This document shows, in pieces, positions 36,008 through 46,052 of a DNA stretch of 64,000 bases. The DNA is taken from positions 36,185-100,184 of the forward strand of contig NZ_PYBW01000025.1 in NCBI RefSeq assembly GCF_003205575.1. Reading direction: 5' to 3'. The first letter of the stretch is position 1. Each line of letters opens with the position of its first letter. The notes under the pieces were generated by a model. The model was not told the DNA's origin. It worked only from the letters and a program-made list of their open reading frames with translations, and searched no databases. The position numbers and the translations under genes are program-made. This DNA comes from Streptomyces tateyamensis (GTDB lineage: Bacteria; Actinomycetota; Actinomycetes; Streptomycetales; Streptomycetaceae).

Positions 36008-37570
36008 TCAGCCGGCGTAGGCGCCCAGCGCCTTGGTGAAGTCCAGCGGCTGCTGGACGATGCTGCTGCAGCTGGCGTCCGCGTAGCCCTTGGCGCCGCC
36101 GGCACAGGCCTTGTCCCGGGTGCCGGACCACATGGCCAGCCAGGCCAGGTGCTTGCTGGTGGCGAAGGCGGCCAGCTGCTGGGCGTCGGCCACCGTGAAG
36201 ACCTCGCTGGCGACGTCGTTGACGCCGATCATCGGGGTGACCGCGACCTTCGCCCAGGCGGCCGCGTCGGTCAGCCCGAGCACGCTCTTGACCTGGGCCT
36301 GGGTGGCGGTGGCCGCGTCGATCGCGTAGCTGCCCATCTTCCCGTTCGGGTTGGGCGCCACGCCGTCGCCGAAGTCCATCGCCATGATGTTGACCGCGCC
36401 GATCTGCACGCCGGCCGCCTTGGCGCCGCTGACCAGGGTGATCCCGTCCTGGGTCAGGCCGGTGGGCAGGGCGGGCAGGGTGAAGGAGACGTCCAGGCTG
36501 CGGCCCTTGCTCGCGGCGTTCTGCTGCAGCTGGGCGATCGCCTGGTCGCGGCGGGTGTTGGCGGCGCCGTCGGCGAGCGCACCGCCCTCCACGTCGAAGT
36601 CGATCCTGGTCAGCCCGTAGGCGTCCACCACCTGCTGGTAGGCCGCGGCCAGCGCGCTCGCCGAGGAGCAGGCGCCGGCCAGCTCGGTGCCGTTGGCGCC
36701 GCCGAAGGAGACCCGGGCGTCGCCGCCGATCGCGCGCAGCGCGCCGAGCTGCCCGGCCACCGCGTCGCCCGCCAGGTCGGTGACCCCGCCCCACTTGGGC
36801 ACGCAGCCGCCGCCGCTGACCACGAAGGCCAGCGTGAAGTTCTTCACGCCGCTCGCCTTGGCGGTGGCCACCAGGTCGTAGGCCGGGTAGAGCGAGGTGT
36901 CCACGTACGGGGCGAAGCCGGCCCCGGCGGCCGGGACCGGGACCGGGGTGCTGGTGCCGGTCGGGCTCGGGGCAGCGGTGGTCGGCGCCGGGGTCGGCCT
37001 GGCGCTGCTGGCGGATGCGCTGGGCCGGGCGCCGGTCGCCAAGGCGGTGGCGGACGGGGTCGCGGTGACCGGGGGCGCGGTGCTCGGGCGTCCGGACGGG
37101 ACCGGGGTGGGCCCGCTGCTGGTGCGACAGGGCGCGTTGTCGATCAGGCAGTTGCCCGGCTCGGCCTGGGCGCTGCCGGCGCCCTGGACCACGAAGCCGA
37201 CGTCCACGCTCTGGCCGGCGCCGATCTGCTGGTTCCAGGAGGCGGGCTTGACCACCACGTGCTGGCCGGTCGCGGTGAAGGTGCCGTTCCACAGCGAGTC
37301 GATCTTCGCGCCGTCCGGCAGGTCGAAGCTGAGCGTCCAGCCGTTGATCGTGCCCGACTCGCCGTTGCTGACCAGGTACTGGCCGGTGTAGCCGCTGTCC
37401 CAGGTGCTGGTGCGGCTGTACACGGCGCCGAGCGGGGCGGCGCTGGCGCTGGCGGCGAGCACCGCCACCGTGCCGGCCAGCACGGCCGTGGCCACTGCGC
37501 TCGCGCCGATCACGGTGCCCTTGCGGCTACGCCGGCGGTGGCCGGCCGGGCGGGTGCTCTGCTTGCTCAT
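36008..37570 (-). CDS. Secreted chitinase, CBM2 plus GH18
   Basis: A 520-residue exported chitinase. Signal peptide to about residue 45 (SASAAP), CBM2 at 48-143 with surface aromatics (STWDSGYTGQYLV, LSFDLPDGAKIDSLWNGTF), a Pro/Thr/Ser linker to about 215, then GH18. The active-site motif reads TRIDFDVEGG with Asp324, Asp326 and proton donor Glu328. ATG at 37570 follows GGAGCACGACG. It lies behind an OmpR-type two-component pair on the same strand. No DasR-like box is seen upstream, unlike the first chitinase. Confidence 0.92.
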   Translation of the reverse strand: MSKQSTRPAGHRRRSRKGTVIGASAVATAVLAGTVAVLAASASAAPLGAVYSRTSTWDSGYTGQYLVSNGESGTINGWTLSFDLPDGAKIDSLWNGTFTATGQHVVVKPASWNQQIGAGQSVDVGFVVQGAGSAQAEPGNCLIDNAPCRTSSGPTPVPSGRPSTAPPVTATPSATALATGARPSASASSARPTPAPTTAAPSPTGTSTPVPVPAAGAGFAPYVDTSLYPAYDLVATAKASGVKNFTLAFVVSGGGCVPKWGGVTDLAGDAVAGQLGALRAIGGDARVSFGGANGTELAGACSSASALAAAYQQVVDAYGLTRIDFDVEGGALADGAANTRRDQAIAQLQQNAASKGRSLDVSFTLPALPTGLTQDGITLVSGAKAAGVQIGAVNIMAMDFGDGVAPNPNGKMGSYAIDAATATQAQVKSVLGLTDAAAWAKVAVTPMIGVNDVASEVFTVADAQQLAAFATSKHLAWLAMWSGTRDKACAGGAKGYADASCSSIVQQPLDFTKALGAYAG

Positions 37571-37699
37571 CGTCGTGCTCCAGGGGGGCGGGGAGGTCGG
37601 GGAGGCCGGTGCGAGTGGCTCCGGCGCCGCCGACGCTAGCTGCCTGCCGGGGCCGGAAACCGGCAGCTCAGGCAGTGGTAGCCGTCCCTTAGGCAAGCG

Positions 37700-39169
37700 T
37701 TAAGGAAGAGCCGGGCCCGGTTCGGCGGACCGCCGCCGGCCCCGGCCCAGCCGCCGGGCGCCCGGGGCCGGCACCGAGGGCCCGGTGCCCAGCCGCAGCC
37801 GGATCTCGGCCCCGCCCAACCCGGCCGAGCGGCCCAGCGCGAGGTCGCCGCCGGCCGCCTCGGCCAGCTTGCGCACGATGTCCAGGCCCAGGCCGGTGGA
37901 CCCCTCGCCGCCGTGCCCCTCGCCCCGGCGCACGGCGGCCGAGGGGTCGGCGAAGCCCGGTCCGGCGTCGCCGACCAGCACGATCACCGCGTGCTCGGTG
38001 GCGGTGACGTCCACCGAGAAGGCGGTACCGACGGCGGTGTGCCGGAACACGTTGCCCAGCAGCGCGTCCACGGCGGCCGCCAGGTCGCCGCGCTGCACCG
38101 GTACCGGCGCCGGCACCTCCGCGCCGTGCAGCCGCCAGGTGCGCCCCTCGTCCTCGGCCAGCGCGGACCAGAAGCCGACCCGCTCGCGGATCACCTCCGC
38201 CGCGTCGCAGCCCAGCGTGACCGCCGGGGCGTCGGCGGGCGCGCGGCGGGCCGAGCGGATGATCTGGTCCACCTCGCGCTCCAGCTGGGCCACCGCGTGC
38301 CGGGTGGCGTCGGCCGCGTCGCCGTTGCCCAGCGAGGCGGCGTTCAGCCGCAGCACGGTCAGCGGGGTGCGCAGCCGGTGGGACAGGTCGGCGGCCAGCT
38401 CGCGCTCAGCAGCCAGGAGTTGCACCACCCGGTCGGCCATCGCGTTGAACGCGGTGGCAGCGTCGCGCAGTTCGGCGGGAGAACCGTCCACCTCGGCGCC
38501 CTCGACCGGGACCCGCACCGCCAGGTCACCCGTCCCCAGCGCCCGGGCGGCACCGGCCAGCCGGCCGGCCGAGCGGACGATCCGGGCGCCCATCCGGTCG
38601 GCCACCAGCACCGCGACGGCCACCAGGCCCAGCGCCACCAGCGAGAGCACCAGCCAGGCGGTGGCGACGCCGCGGGTCAGGTCCGCCTCGGCCACGTAGA
38701 CCTCGACCACCGCGATCCGGCTGGTGTCCACCGCCACCGGCTGCAGCCGGGCGAAGCCGCCGGGCACCTGGACGGTGAGCACCTTGCCCTGGTCGGCCGC
38801 GGCCGTGACGTCGGCCGGGACGGCGCGGGCGGTGCCCAGCGTCGGGCCCTCGGTCTCGGCGCTGGCCTGCGGCGCGGGCAGGTGGACCGCGATCCGGCCG
38901 CGCGCGCCGGCATCGGTGCTGGCCAGCGCGCGGGCCAGCGCGTCCTGGTCGGTGGTGATCGCCAGCGCCGGGCCGAGTGCCGCGGCCTGCCGGTCGGCGG
39001 CCGCGAACGCCCGGTCCCGGGCGGTCTTCTGGACCATCAGGCCGAGCGGGATCAGGAATGCCAGCGCCACCATGGTGGTGCCGGCCACCGCCGCCTTGAC
39101 CAGCTCCCGGCGCAGCGAGCCGCCGCTGCGCCCGTCGGCCCGCTCCCCCCGGGCCGCACCCCGCTTCAC
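37700..39169 (-). CDS. Two-component sensor histidine kinase
   Basis: Membrane sensor kinase of 489 residues. Two membrane helices (about 27-47 and 171-190) bracket an extracytoplasmic sensor region with no recognised fold, followed by HAMP, the phospho-accepting His264 (LAADLSHRLRTPLTVLRLNA) and a HATPase domain (DALLGNVFRHTA N-box, VGDAGPGFAD G1 box, GGEGSTGLGLDIV G2 box). The GTG at 39169 overlaps the regulator stop by four bases, so kinase and regulator are coupled. The chitinase starts 129 bases downstream on the same strand. Confidence 0.9.
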   Translation of the reverse strand: MKRGAARGERADGRSGGSLRRELVKAAVAGTTMVALAFLIPLGLMVQKTARDRAFAAADRQAAALGPALAITTDQDALARALASTDAGARGRIAVHLPAPQASAETEGPTLGTARAVPADVTAAADQGKVLTVQVPGGFARLQPVAVDTSRIAVVEVYVAEADLTRGVATAWLVLSLVALGLVAVAVLVADRMGARIVRSAGRLAGAARALGTGDLAVRVPVEGAEVDGSPAELRDAATAFNAMADRVVQLLAAERELAADLSHRLRTPLTVLRLNAASLGNGDAADATRHAVAQLEREVDQIIRSARRAPADAPAVTLGCDAAEVIRERVGFWSALAEDEGRTWRLHGAEVPAPVPVQRGDLAAAVDALLGNVFRHTAVGTAFSVDVTATEHAVIVLVGDAGPGFADPSAAVRRGEGHGGEGSTGLGLDIVRKLAEAAGGDLALGRSAGLGGAEIRLRLGTGPSVPAPGARRLGRGRRRSAEPGPALP

Positions 39170-39879
39170 GGCCGCGGCTCCACCGGCTCCACCGGCACCG
39201 CCGGCGCCTCCAACCGGACTCCGACCCCGCGCACGGTGTGCAGGTATCGCGGGCTGGAAGCCGTCTCGCCGAGCTTGCGGCGCAGCCAGGACAGGTGGAC
39301 GTCGATGGTCTGGTCGCCGCCGTAGGTCTGCCGCCAGACCTCGGCCAGGATCTCCTTGCGCGGCACCACCACGCCGGGCCGGGCGGCCAGGAAGGCCAGC
39401 AGGTCGAACTCACGGCGGGTCAGGTCCAGCGCCCGGCCCTCCAGCAGCGCCTCGCGCCGCTGCACGTCGATGGCGAGCGCGCCGACCCGCAGCACCGGGG
39501 AGACGGGGGCGGCGGTGCCGCCGAGCCGGCGCAGCACCGCGGCCATCCGGGCCGTCAGGTGCTCGCCGGAGAACGGCTTGACCAGGTAGTCGTCGGCACC
39601 GTCGTTGAGCAGCCGGACGATCTCGGCCTCGTCGTCGCGGGCGGTGGAGATGATCACCGGGACGTTGGTCAGCCCGCGGATCATCTTGAGCGCCTCGCTG
39701 CCGTCCAGATCGGGCAGGCCAAGGTCGAGGATGACCAGGTCGCAGCCGACCTGGGCGACCTCGCGCAGCGCCTCCAGTGCGGTGCCGACGCTGCGTACGG
39801 CGTGGCCCGACTCGGTCAGGTGGCGGATCAGGGCCGAACGGACGAACGGATCGTCCTCGACCACCAGGACTGTTGCCAT
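39166..39879 (-). CDS. OmpR-family response regulator
   Basis: A 237-residue regulator. Receiver domain has the acidic pair Glu8-Asp9-Asp10 (VVEDDPF), phospho-acceptor Asp52 (LVILDLGLPDLDG), Thr (IISTARDD) and Lys (DYLVKPFSGEHL). The C-terminal winged helix reads ALDLTRREFDLLAFLAARPG and TIDVHLSWLRRKLGE. ATG at 39879, divergent by 143 bases from a small exported protein gene. Cognate kinase follows. The adjacent chitinase could be a target, but the known chitinase system (ChiR) is of another regulator family, so I infer nothing firm. Confidence 0.92.
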   Translation of the reverse strand: MATVLVVEDDPFVRSALIRHLTESGHAVRSVGTALEALREVAQVGCDLVILDLGLPDLDGSEALKMIRGLTNVPVIISTARDDEAEIVRLLNDGADDYLVKPFSGEHLTARMAAVLRRLGGTAAPVSPVLRVGALAIDVQRREALLEGRALDLTRREFDLLAFLAARPGVVVPRKEILAEVWRQTYGGDQTIDVHLSWLRRKLGETASSPRYLHTVRGVGVRLEAPAVPVEPVEPRP

Positions 39880-40022
39880 GGGGCTGCACGGTACGGCATC
39901 TGGGAATTTCGCAAGAACCCTGACCATTTTCGGTCGGCGGACCAGCACCGCCCCGCCGGGTGGCGCACCCGGCCCGGGGCGCTGACCTGCTCGCGGGACG
40001 GATGCGGCAGGATGTCCGCACG

Positions 40023-40574
40023 ATGCGAAGCGGACTGGTTCAGACGGGCGCCTGGGCGGTGGCCACCACGGCAGCGGTGCTGCTGTCCTGGCTGGGCGTC
40101 AGCTCGGTGCTCTCGGACGCCGCCTTCGATCCGCCCGCCACCCTGGCACTGCCCGGCTCGGCCACCCCGGCGGCCTCGGGCGGGGTCGGGACCAGCTCGC
40201 CGGACGCGACGCTGCCCGACCCGCCGAGCGACCCGCCGAGCGGCACCGCGCCCAGCCCGAGCACCCCGCCCCGTTCGGCCTCCCCCGCCCGGCGCACCAC
40301 CGGGCCGACCGGCGGTGCGGCCCAGCCGCAGCAGCCGGCCCAGCCGCAGGCGAGCACCGTGCACAGCTACCTGGTGCCCGGCGGGCGGGTGGCGCTGGAC
40401 GAGCACCCTGACCGGGCCGACCTGGTCTCGGCCACCCCGGACGCGGGCTGGCAGATGCAGATGTGGAACGGCGACCAGTGGATGCGGATCGACTTCTCCA
40501 GGGACGGCGCGACCAACTCGGTCTTCGTCACCTGGAACGGACACGCACCGGACGTGCAGACCGTGGTCCGCTGA
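40023..40574 (+). CDS. Exported or membrane-anchored hypothetical protein
   Basis: A 183-residue protein. N-terminal membrane anchor or signal (TGAWAVATTAAVLLSWLGVSSVL), a Pro/Ser/Thr-rich middle, then a compact C-terminal domain (VHSYLVPGGRVALDEH, DAGWQMQMWNGDQWMRIDF, SVFVTWNGHAPDV). The C-terminal part is rich in Trp and looks like a beta domain. ATG at 40023 chosen for its natural signal start; ATG at 40002 is possible. Divergent from the response regulator, so it could be a regulon member; function unknown. Confidence 0.6.
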   Translation: MRSGLVQTGAWAVATTAAVLLSWLGVSSVLSDAAFDPPATLALPGSATPAASGGVGTSSPDATLPDPPSDPPSGTAPSPSTPPRSASPARRTTGPTGGAAQPQQPAQPQASTVHSYLVPGGRVALDEHPDRADLVSATPDAGWQMQMWNGDQWMRIDFSRDGATNSVFVTWNGHAPDVQTVVR

Positions 40575-40607
40575 GCCGAGCCGCAGGCCGCGCCGCGGCG
40601 CGGGCCG

Positions 40608-41789
<1,182 letters not shown>

Positions 41790-41797
41790 TCACACCC

Positions 41798-41821
41798 TTG
41801 CGCAACAGTTCCATTGTGCGC
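41798..41821. promoter_or_regulatory. Operator-like repeats in the hpd/Lrp gap
   Basis: TTGCGCAA at 41798-41805 (a perfect palindrome) is followed by ATTGTGCGC at 41813-41821. The two half-sites have the TTG-N2-CAA look of Lrp/AsnC boxes and lie between hpd and the divergent Lrp/AsnC gene. Confidence 0.5.
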
Positions 41822-41892
41822 TGGTCAACCCGCGCCGTCCGGCAGGACAATTCCGGTGTCGACTGGACACTCTGCACAGCGAAAGGGCCCCG

Positions 41893-42369
41893 ATGCCGAA
41901 CTCCCCGATCGACGCGCTGGACGGCGCCCTGATCGCGCTGCTGGCCGAGGAGCCCCGGATCGGCGTGCTGGAGTGCTCGCGCCGGCTCCAGGTGGCCCGC
42001 GGCACCGTGCAGGCCCGGCTGGACCGGTTGCGGTCCCGCGGGGTGGTCGGCGGCTTCGGCCCCGAGGTGGACCCGGCGGCGCTCGGCTACCCGGTGACCG
42101 CCTTCGCCACCCTGGAGATCTCCCAGGGCCAGGGGGCCGACGTGCGGGCCCACCTGGCCGGCGTGCCGGAGGTGCTGGAACTGCACACCATCACCGGGCA
42201 GGGCGACATGCTGTGCCGGATCGTCGCCCGGTCCAACGCCGACCTGCAGCGGGTGATCGACAAGGTGGTCGGCTTCGACGGGATCGTCCGGGCCGCCACC
42301 GCGATCGCGCTGGAGAACCCGGTGCCGTACCGGGTGCTGCCGCTGGTGGCCCAGGCCGCCGCCGAGTAG
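41893..42369 (+). CDS. Lrp/AsnC-family transcriptional regulator
   Basis: A 158-residue regulator. N-terminal HTH: DALDGALIALLAEEPRIGV then LECSRRLQVARGTVQARLDRL; C-terminal RAM/effector domain with AYPVTAFATLEIS-like start (here GYPVTAFATLEIS), VLELHTITGQGDMLCRIVAR and IALENPVPYRVLPLV. These proteins often sense amino acids or aromatic acids. Divergent from hpd, so hpd is the probable target and tyrosine or a metabolite the likely effector, both inferred. Convergent with the S16 protease, with only four bases between the stops. Confidence 0.9.
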   Translation: MPNSPIDALDGALIALLAEEPRIGVLECSRRLQVARGTVQARLDRLRSRGVVGGFGPEVDPAALGYPVTAFATLEISQGQGADVRAHLAGVPEVLELHTITGQGDMLCRIVARSNADLQRVIDKVVGFDGIVRAATAIALENPVPYRVLPLVAQAAAE

Positions 42370-42373
42370 CCGG

Positions 42374-43186
42374 TCAGCAGCTCGGCACCGGCTGGCCGGC
42401 CCGCAGCGCGGCCAGCGAGGTGAGCGCGTCGGTCAGCGCGCGCACCGGGATCAGCTTCAGCTGGGACGGGGTGTTCACCTTGGCGTCCGCGCACTCCAGC
42501 TGCGGCACCAGGAAGACGGTGGCCCCGTCCCGCGCCGCGGCCTGGGTCTTCAGCGCCACCCCGCCGACCGCGCCGATGGTGCCCTGGTCGTCGATGGTGC
42601 CGGTGCCGGCGATGTTGCGCCCGCCGGTCAGGTCGCCGCCGTGGCCGTCCCCGGCCAGCTTGTCGATGATCGCCAGGCTCAGCATCTGCCCGCCGCTGGG
42701 ACCGCCGATGTCGCCCAGGTCCACCGTGACCTTGACCTGGTCCGGGGAGAGGTGCAGGTAGTTCAGGGCGACCGTGGTGGCGCTGTCCTGAGCCTGGGTC
42801 ATCTGGTGCTGGGCCTCGGTCAGGTTGCCCTGCGGGTAGACGCTGTCCCGCGGCAGCACCGCGACCTTCGGGTCCAGCCAGCCGCGGACCGCCTGCTCCA
42901 GGGTGACCGACTCGTCGGGCCCGGTGGCCAGGATCGTGGTGACCCGCAGCGACCCGCTGGTCTGCCGCTCCGGCGCCCCGGCCACGGTGACCACCTGGTG
43001 GCCCTGGTAGCTGCCCAGCGCGTCGGCGGTGGCCCCCGGCCAGGTCCTGGTGAACGGCAGCGGGGCCAGCCAGGAGACCGCGAGCAGCACGGCCGCCACC
43101 AGGGCGCAGAGCAGCAGGGCCCGGCGGCGCGGGGTCAGCCGGGCAGCGGGCTTGGCGGCGGCGGGCGCCGTGGGATCAGCGGACAC
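42374..43186 (-). CDS. Lon-like S16 serine protease lacking a clear PDZ domain
   Basis: A 270-residue membrane-anchored protein. One N-terminal helix (ALLLCALVAAVLLAVSWLA) then an extracytoplasmic region. The S16 catalytic dyad is Ser164 (IGGPSGGQMLSLAIIDKL) and Lys213 (GAVGGVALKTQAAARDGA). YlbL-type relatives of about 350 residues have a PDZ domain between helix and protease; here that space is too short and I see no PDZ motifs. Substrate unknown. Transcribed toward the Lrp gene. Confidence 0.75.
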   Translation of the reverse strand: MSADPTAPAAAKPAARLTPRRRALLLCALVAAVLLAVSWLAPLPFTRTWPGATADALGSYQGHQVVTVAGAPERQTSGSLRVTTILATGPDESVTLEQAVRGWLDPKVAVLPRDSVYPQGNLTEAQHQMTQAQDSATTVALNYLHLSPDQVKVTVDLGDIGGPSGGQMLSLAIIDKLAGDGHGGDLTGGRNIAGTGTIDDQGTIGAVGGVALKTQAAARDGATVFLVPQLECADAKVNTPSQLKLIPVRALTDALTSLAALRAGQPVPSC

Positions 43187-43211
43187 AGGGGGAATCCAAA
43201 CACACCCCGGT

Positions 43212-43862
43212 TCAGCGCAGCGCGTCCGCCACCTCGGTGGCCGCCTCCACCACCCGCGGGCCGACCCGCTCGGGCACCAGGCCGTTGAGCATCACCACGC
43301 CCACGCTGCCCTCGATCCCGCTCAGCCCGATCAGCGCGGCGGCCGCGCCGCTGGCGCCGGACTGCTCCTCCGCCCGGGTGATCACGAAGCCCTGCTCGGG
43401 GCGGCGCTGGCCGGGGAACTTGCGGGCCTCCAGGATCGCCCGGCCGGCCGCGCTCTCGTCCAGCGGGTGGCGCAGGCCGGTCCGGTAGGCGACGTGGAAG
43501 TCGGTCCAGCTGGGCTCGACCACGGCGACCGCGAGCGCCTCGGTGCCGTCCACCAGGGTCAGGTGCGCGGTGGCGCCCAGGTCCTCGGCCAGGCTGCGCA
43601 GCGCGGGCAGGGCCGCCTCGCGCAGCAGCGGGTGCACCCGCTGGGACAGCCGCAGCACGCCCAGGCCCACCCGGGCCCGGCCGCCGATGTCGCGGCGGAC
43701 CAGTCCGTGTTGCTCGAGGGTGGCCAGCAGGCGGTAGACCACGGTGCGGTTGACGGCGAGCCGGGCGGCCAGCTCGGTCACCGTCAGGCCGCGCTCGGAG
43801 TCGGCCAGCAGCTTCAGTACCCGGATACCGCGATCCAGGGTCTGGGAGGTCTCGGCGGTCAC
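43212..43862 (-). CDS. IclR-family transcriptional regulator
   Basis: A 216-residue regulator. N-terminal winged helix: TLDRGIRVLKLLADSERGLT, VTELAARLAVNRTVVYRLLA, then the effector domain (GVGVLRLSQ-like segment LGVLRLSQRVHPLLREAALP, FHVAYRTGLRHPLDESAAGRA split here). GTG at 43862 has AAGGA 7 bases upstream; the in-frame reading to 44114 runs through the promoter. The C-terminal domain is somewhat short for the family (about 250). Targets unknown; nothing adjacent is an obvious partner. Confidence 0.85.
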   Translation of the reverse strand: MTAETSQTLDRGIRVLKLLADSERGLTVTELAARLAVNRTVVYRLLATLEQHGLVRRDIGGRARVGLGVLRLSQRVHPLLREAALPALRSLAEDLGATAHLTLVDGTEALAVAVVEPSWTDFHVAYRTGLRHPLDESAAGRAILEARKFPGQRRPEQGFVITRAEEQSGASGAAAALIGLSGIEGSVGVVMLNGLVPERVGPRVVEAATEVADALR

Positions 43863-44201
43863 GACGCTTTCCTTTCCGCGGCGGTCGTCCGGGCCGGCAT
43901 GGCCGACCCGGGGGGAGGTGACGCGCGCAGGGGTGATGGACGCGGCTGGGCCGGCTGCGTCGCCATCGGCACGCCGGCCATGCGCGCTCCGGTCGGAGGT
44001 CGTACCTACGAGAAGAGAGCGTGCAGGAAAACTAGTAACTGTTTCGGCGCTGCGGAAGTGGTTGTCCAAAATTCGGTCATGATCAATTTTTTTGATCCGG
44101 ACCAATCCGGGCATTGACTACCATTTCGCAGGAGTACGAAGGATCGAACTCCGCCTCCGACTCCGGGTAGCGGACACTGACGGCCCGCAGCTGACGACCG
44201 G
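43863..44201. other. 339-bp intergenic region with AT-rich inverted repeat
   Basis: Between the IclR gene start and the helicase stop. It contains GATCAA-TTTTT-TTGATC at 44081-44097, a perfect 6-bp inverted repeat in an unusually AT-rich spot, plus a GCCCG/GGGC hairpin overlapping the helicase stop. The repeat could be an IclR operator about 220 bases upstream or part of a terminator. No gene is supported. Confidence 0.45.
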
Positions 44202-46052
44202 TCAGCGGGCCCACTCGCGGACCTTGGCGATCCGCGCCTTGAGCTGGTTCACGGTGGCCTGGGCGGTCAGCGGGCCGCCGCACTGGCGGCGCAGCTCGTT
44301 GTGGATCGTGCCGTGCGGCTGGTTGGTCCGGTGGTGCCAGGCGGCGACCAGCCCGTTCAGCTCCTTGCGCAGGTCGCGCAGCTCCTGGTGGGTCACCACC
44401 GGGCGCTGTTCGGCGGGCAGCTCCAGCAGGTCGGCCTGCTCGGCCGGCTTGGCCTTGGAGCGCTGGATCTGCCGGGTCTGCCGCTTCTGCAGCAGCAGGT
44501 GCACCTGGTCCGGCTCCAGCAGGCCGGGGATGCCGAGGTACTCCTCTTCCTCCTCCGAGCCCGGGTGCGCCTGCATGCCGAACTCCATGGCGTTGTACAG
44601 CACCCGGTCGAAGACCGCGTCCGAGCCCAGCGCCTCGTAGGAGAGCTCCTCGCCCCCGGCCCCGTCCGGGCCGTCGTCGGCCCGCTCGGCCTCGGCGAGC
44701 AGCCGGTCCTCCTCGTCGAAGAGCCCCTCGCCCTCCTTCTTCGGCCGGTCCAGCACGTGGTCGCGCTGCAGTTCCATCTCGTTGGCGAAGCCGAGCAGCA
44801 TCGGCACCGAGGGCAGGAAGACCGAGGCGGTCTCGCCGCGCTTGCGGGCGCGCACGAAGCGGCCGACCGCCTGGGCGAAGAAGAGCGGGGTGGAGATCGA
44901 GGTGGCGTACACGCCGACCGCCAGGCGCGGGACGTCCACGCCCTCGGAGACCATCCGGACCGCGACCATCCAGCGGTCGTCGCCGGCCGCGAAGTCGGAG
45001 ATCCGCTGGGACGCCTCGGCCTCGTCGGAGAGCACCAGGACGGCCTTGTGGCCGGTGATCTCACGGATCATCTTGGCGTAGGCGCGGGCCGCGTTCTGGT
45101 CGCTGGCGATCACCAGGGCGCCGGCGTCCGGGATCGCCTTGCGCACCTCGGTCAGCCGCTTGTCGGCGGCCCGCAGCACGTTCGGCATCCACTCGCCCTG
45201 CGGGGCCAGCGCGGTGCGCCAGGCCTGGGCGATCAGGTCCTTGGTCATCGGCTCGCCGAGCCGGGCCTCCAGCTCGTCGCCGGACTTGGTCCGCCAGCGC
45301 ATATTGCCGCTGTACGACAGGAAGATCACCGGGCGCACCACGTGGTCGGCCAGCGCGTGGCCGTAGCCGTAGGTGTAGTCGGCCACCGACTTGCGCAGGC
45401 CGTCGGTGTCCTGCGCGTACTGGACGAACGGGATCGGGTTGGTGTCCGAGCGGAACGGGGTGCCGGTCAGCGCGAGCCGCCGGGCGGCCGGCTCGAAGGC
45501 CTCGAAGCAGGCCTCGCCCCAGGACTTGGAGTCACCCGCGTGGTGGATCTCGTCCATGATCACCAGGGTCTTGCGCGACTCGGTCCGGTTGCGGTGCAGC
45601 ATCGGGTTGACGCCCACGCCCGCGTAGGTGACCACGATGCCGTGGTACTCCTTCGACAGCGGACCCGAGGAGTAGGCCGGGTCCAGCTTGATCCCTATCC
45701 GCGCGGCCGCCTCCGCCCACTGCTTCTTCAGGTGCTCGGTCGGCGCGACCACGGTGATCTGCTGCACCAGGTGGTTGTGCAGCAGGTAGGAGGCCAGGGT
45801 CAGCGCGAAGGTGGTCTTGCCGGCGCCCGGGGTGGCGACCGCCATGAAGTCCCTGGGCTGCTTCTCGATGTACCGGTCCAGCGCTGCCTGCTGCCAGGCC
45901 CGCAGCTTGCCCGCGGTCCCCCAGGGCGCCCGCCCCGGGAAGGCGGGCGACAGGTGCGCGGCGGCCGAGGTGCCGGCTGCTCGGGCCGCGTGGTGCTGCT
46001 CGGCGGCGTCGGAGAAGAGCGGCGACATGTCGGAAGAGGCGGCAGTACTCAC
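44202..46052 (-). CDS. SF2 DEAD/DEAH-box helicase (XPB/UvrB-like core)
   Basis: A 616-residue SF2 ATPase. Motif I is AVATPGAGKTTFAL (about residues 72-83), motif II is IMDEIHHAG (Asp167-His170), motif III ALTGTPFRSD, motif VI QAVGRFVRAR. A C-terminal charged region (VVTHQELRDLRKELNGLV, then VNQLKARIAKVREWA) is helical. The set is the type found in many actinomycetes as a stand-alone DNA helicase; a role in DNA repair or RNA:DNA remodelling is possible, not shown. GTG at 46052 follows CGGAGACC. Confidence 0.85.
   Translation of the reverse strand: MSTAASSDMSPLFSDAAEQHHAARAAGTSAAAHLSPAFPGRAPWGTAGKLRAWQQAALDRYIEKQPRDFMAVATPGAGKTTFALTLASYLLHNHLVQQITVVAPTEHLKKQWAEAAARIGIKLDPAYSSGPLSKEYHGIVVTYAGVGVNPMLHRNRTESRKTLVIMDEIHHAGDSKSWGEACFEAFEPAARRLALTGTPFRSDTNPIPFVQYAQDTDGLRKSVADYTYGYGHALADHVVRPVIFLSYSGNMRWRTKSGDELEARLGEPMTKDLIAQAWRTALAPQGEWMPNVLRAADKRLTEVRKAIPDAGALVIASDQNAARAYAKMIREITGHKAVLVLSDEAEASQRISDFAAGDDRWMVAVRMVSEGVDVPRLAVGVYATSISTPLFFAQAVGRFVRARKRGETASVFLPSVPMLLGFANEMELQRDHVLDRPKKEGEGLFDEEDRLLAEAERADDGPDGAGGEELSYEALGSDAVFDRVLYNAMEFGMQAHPGSEEEEEYLGIPGLLEPDQVHLLLQKRQTRQIQRSKAKPAEQADLLELPAEQRPVVTHQELRDLRKELNGLVAAWHHRTNQPHGTIHNELRRQCGGPLTAQATVNQLKARIAKVREWAR

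Noticed and set aside
37681..37702. DasR box before the GH18-CBM2 chitinase
   Set aside because: No TGGTCT-type box was found between 37571 and 37700; only an unrelated CCTTA/TAAGG repeat is present.
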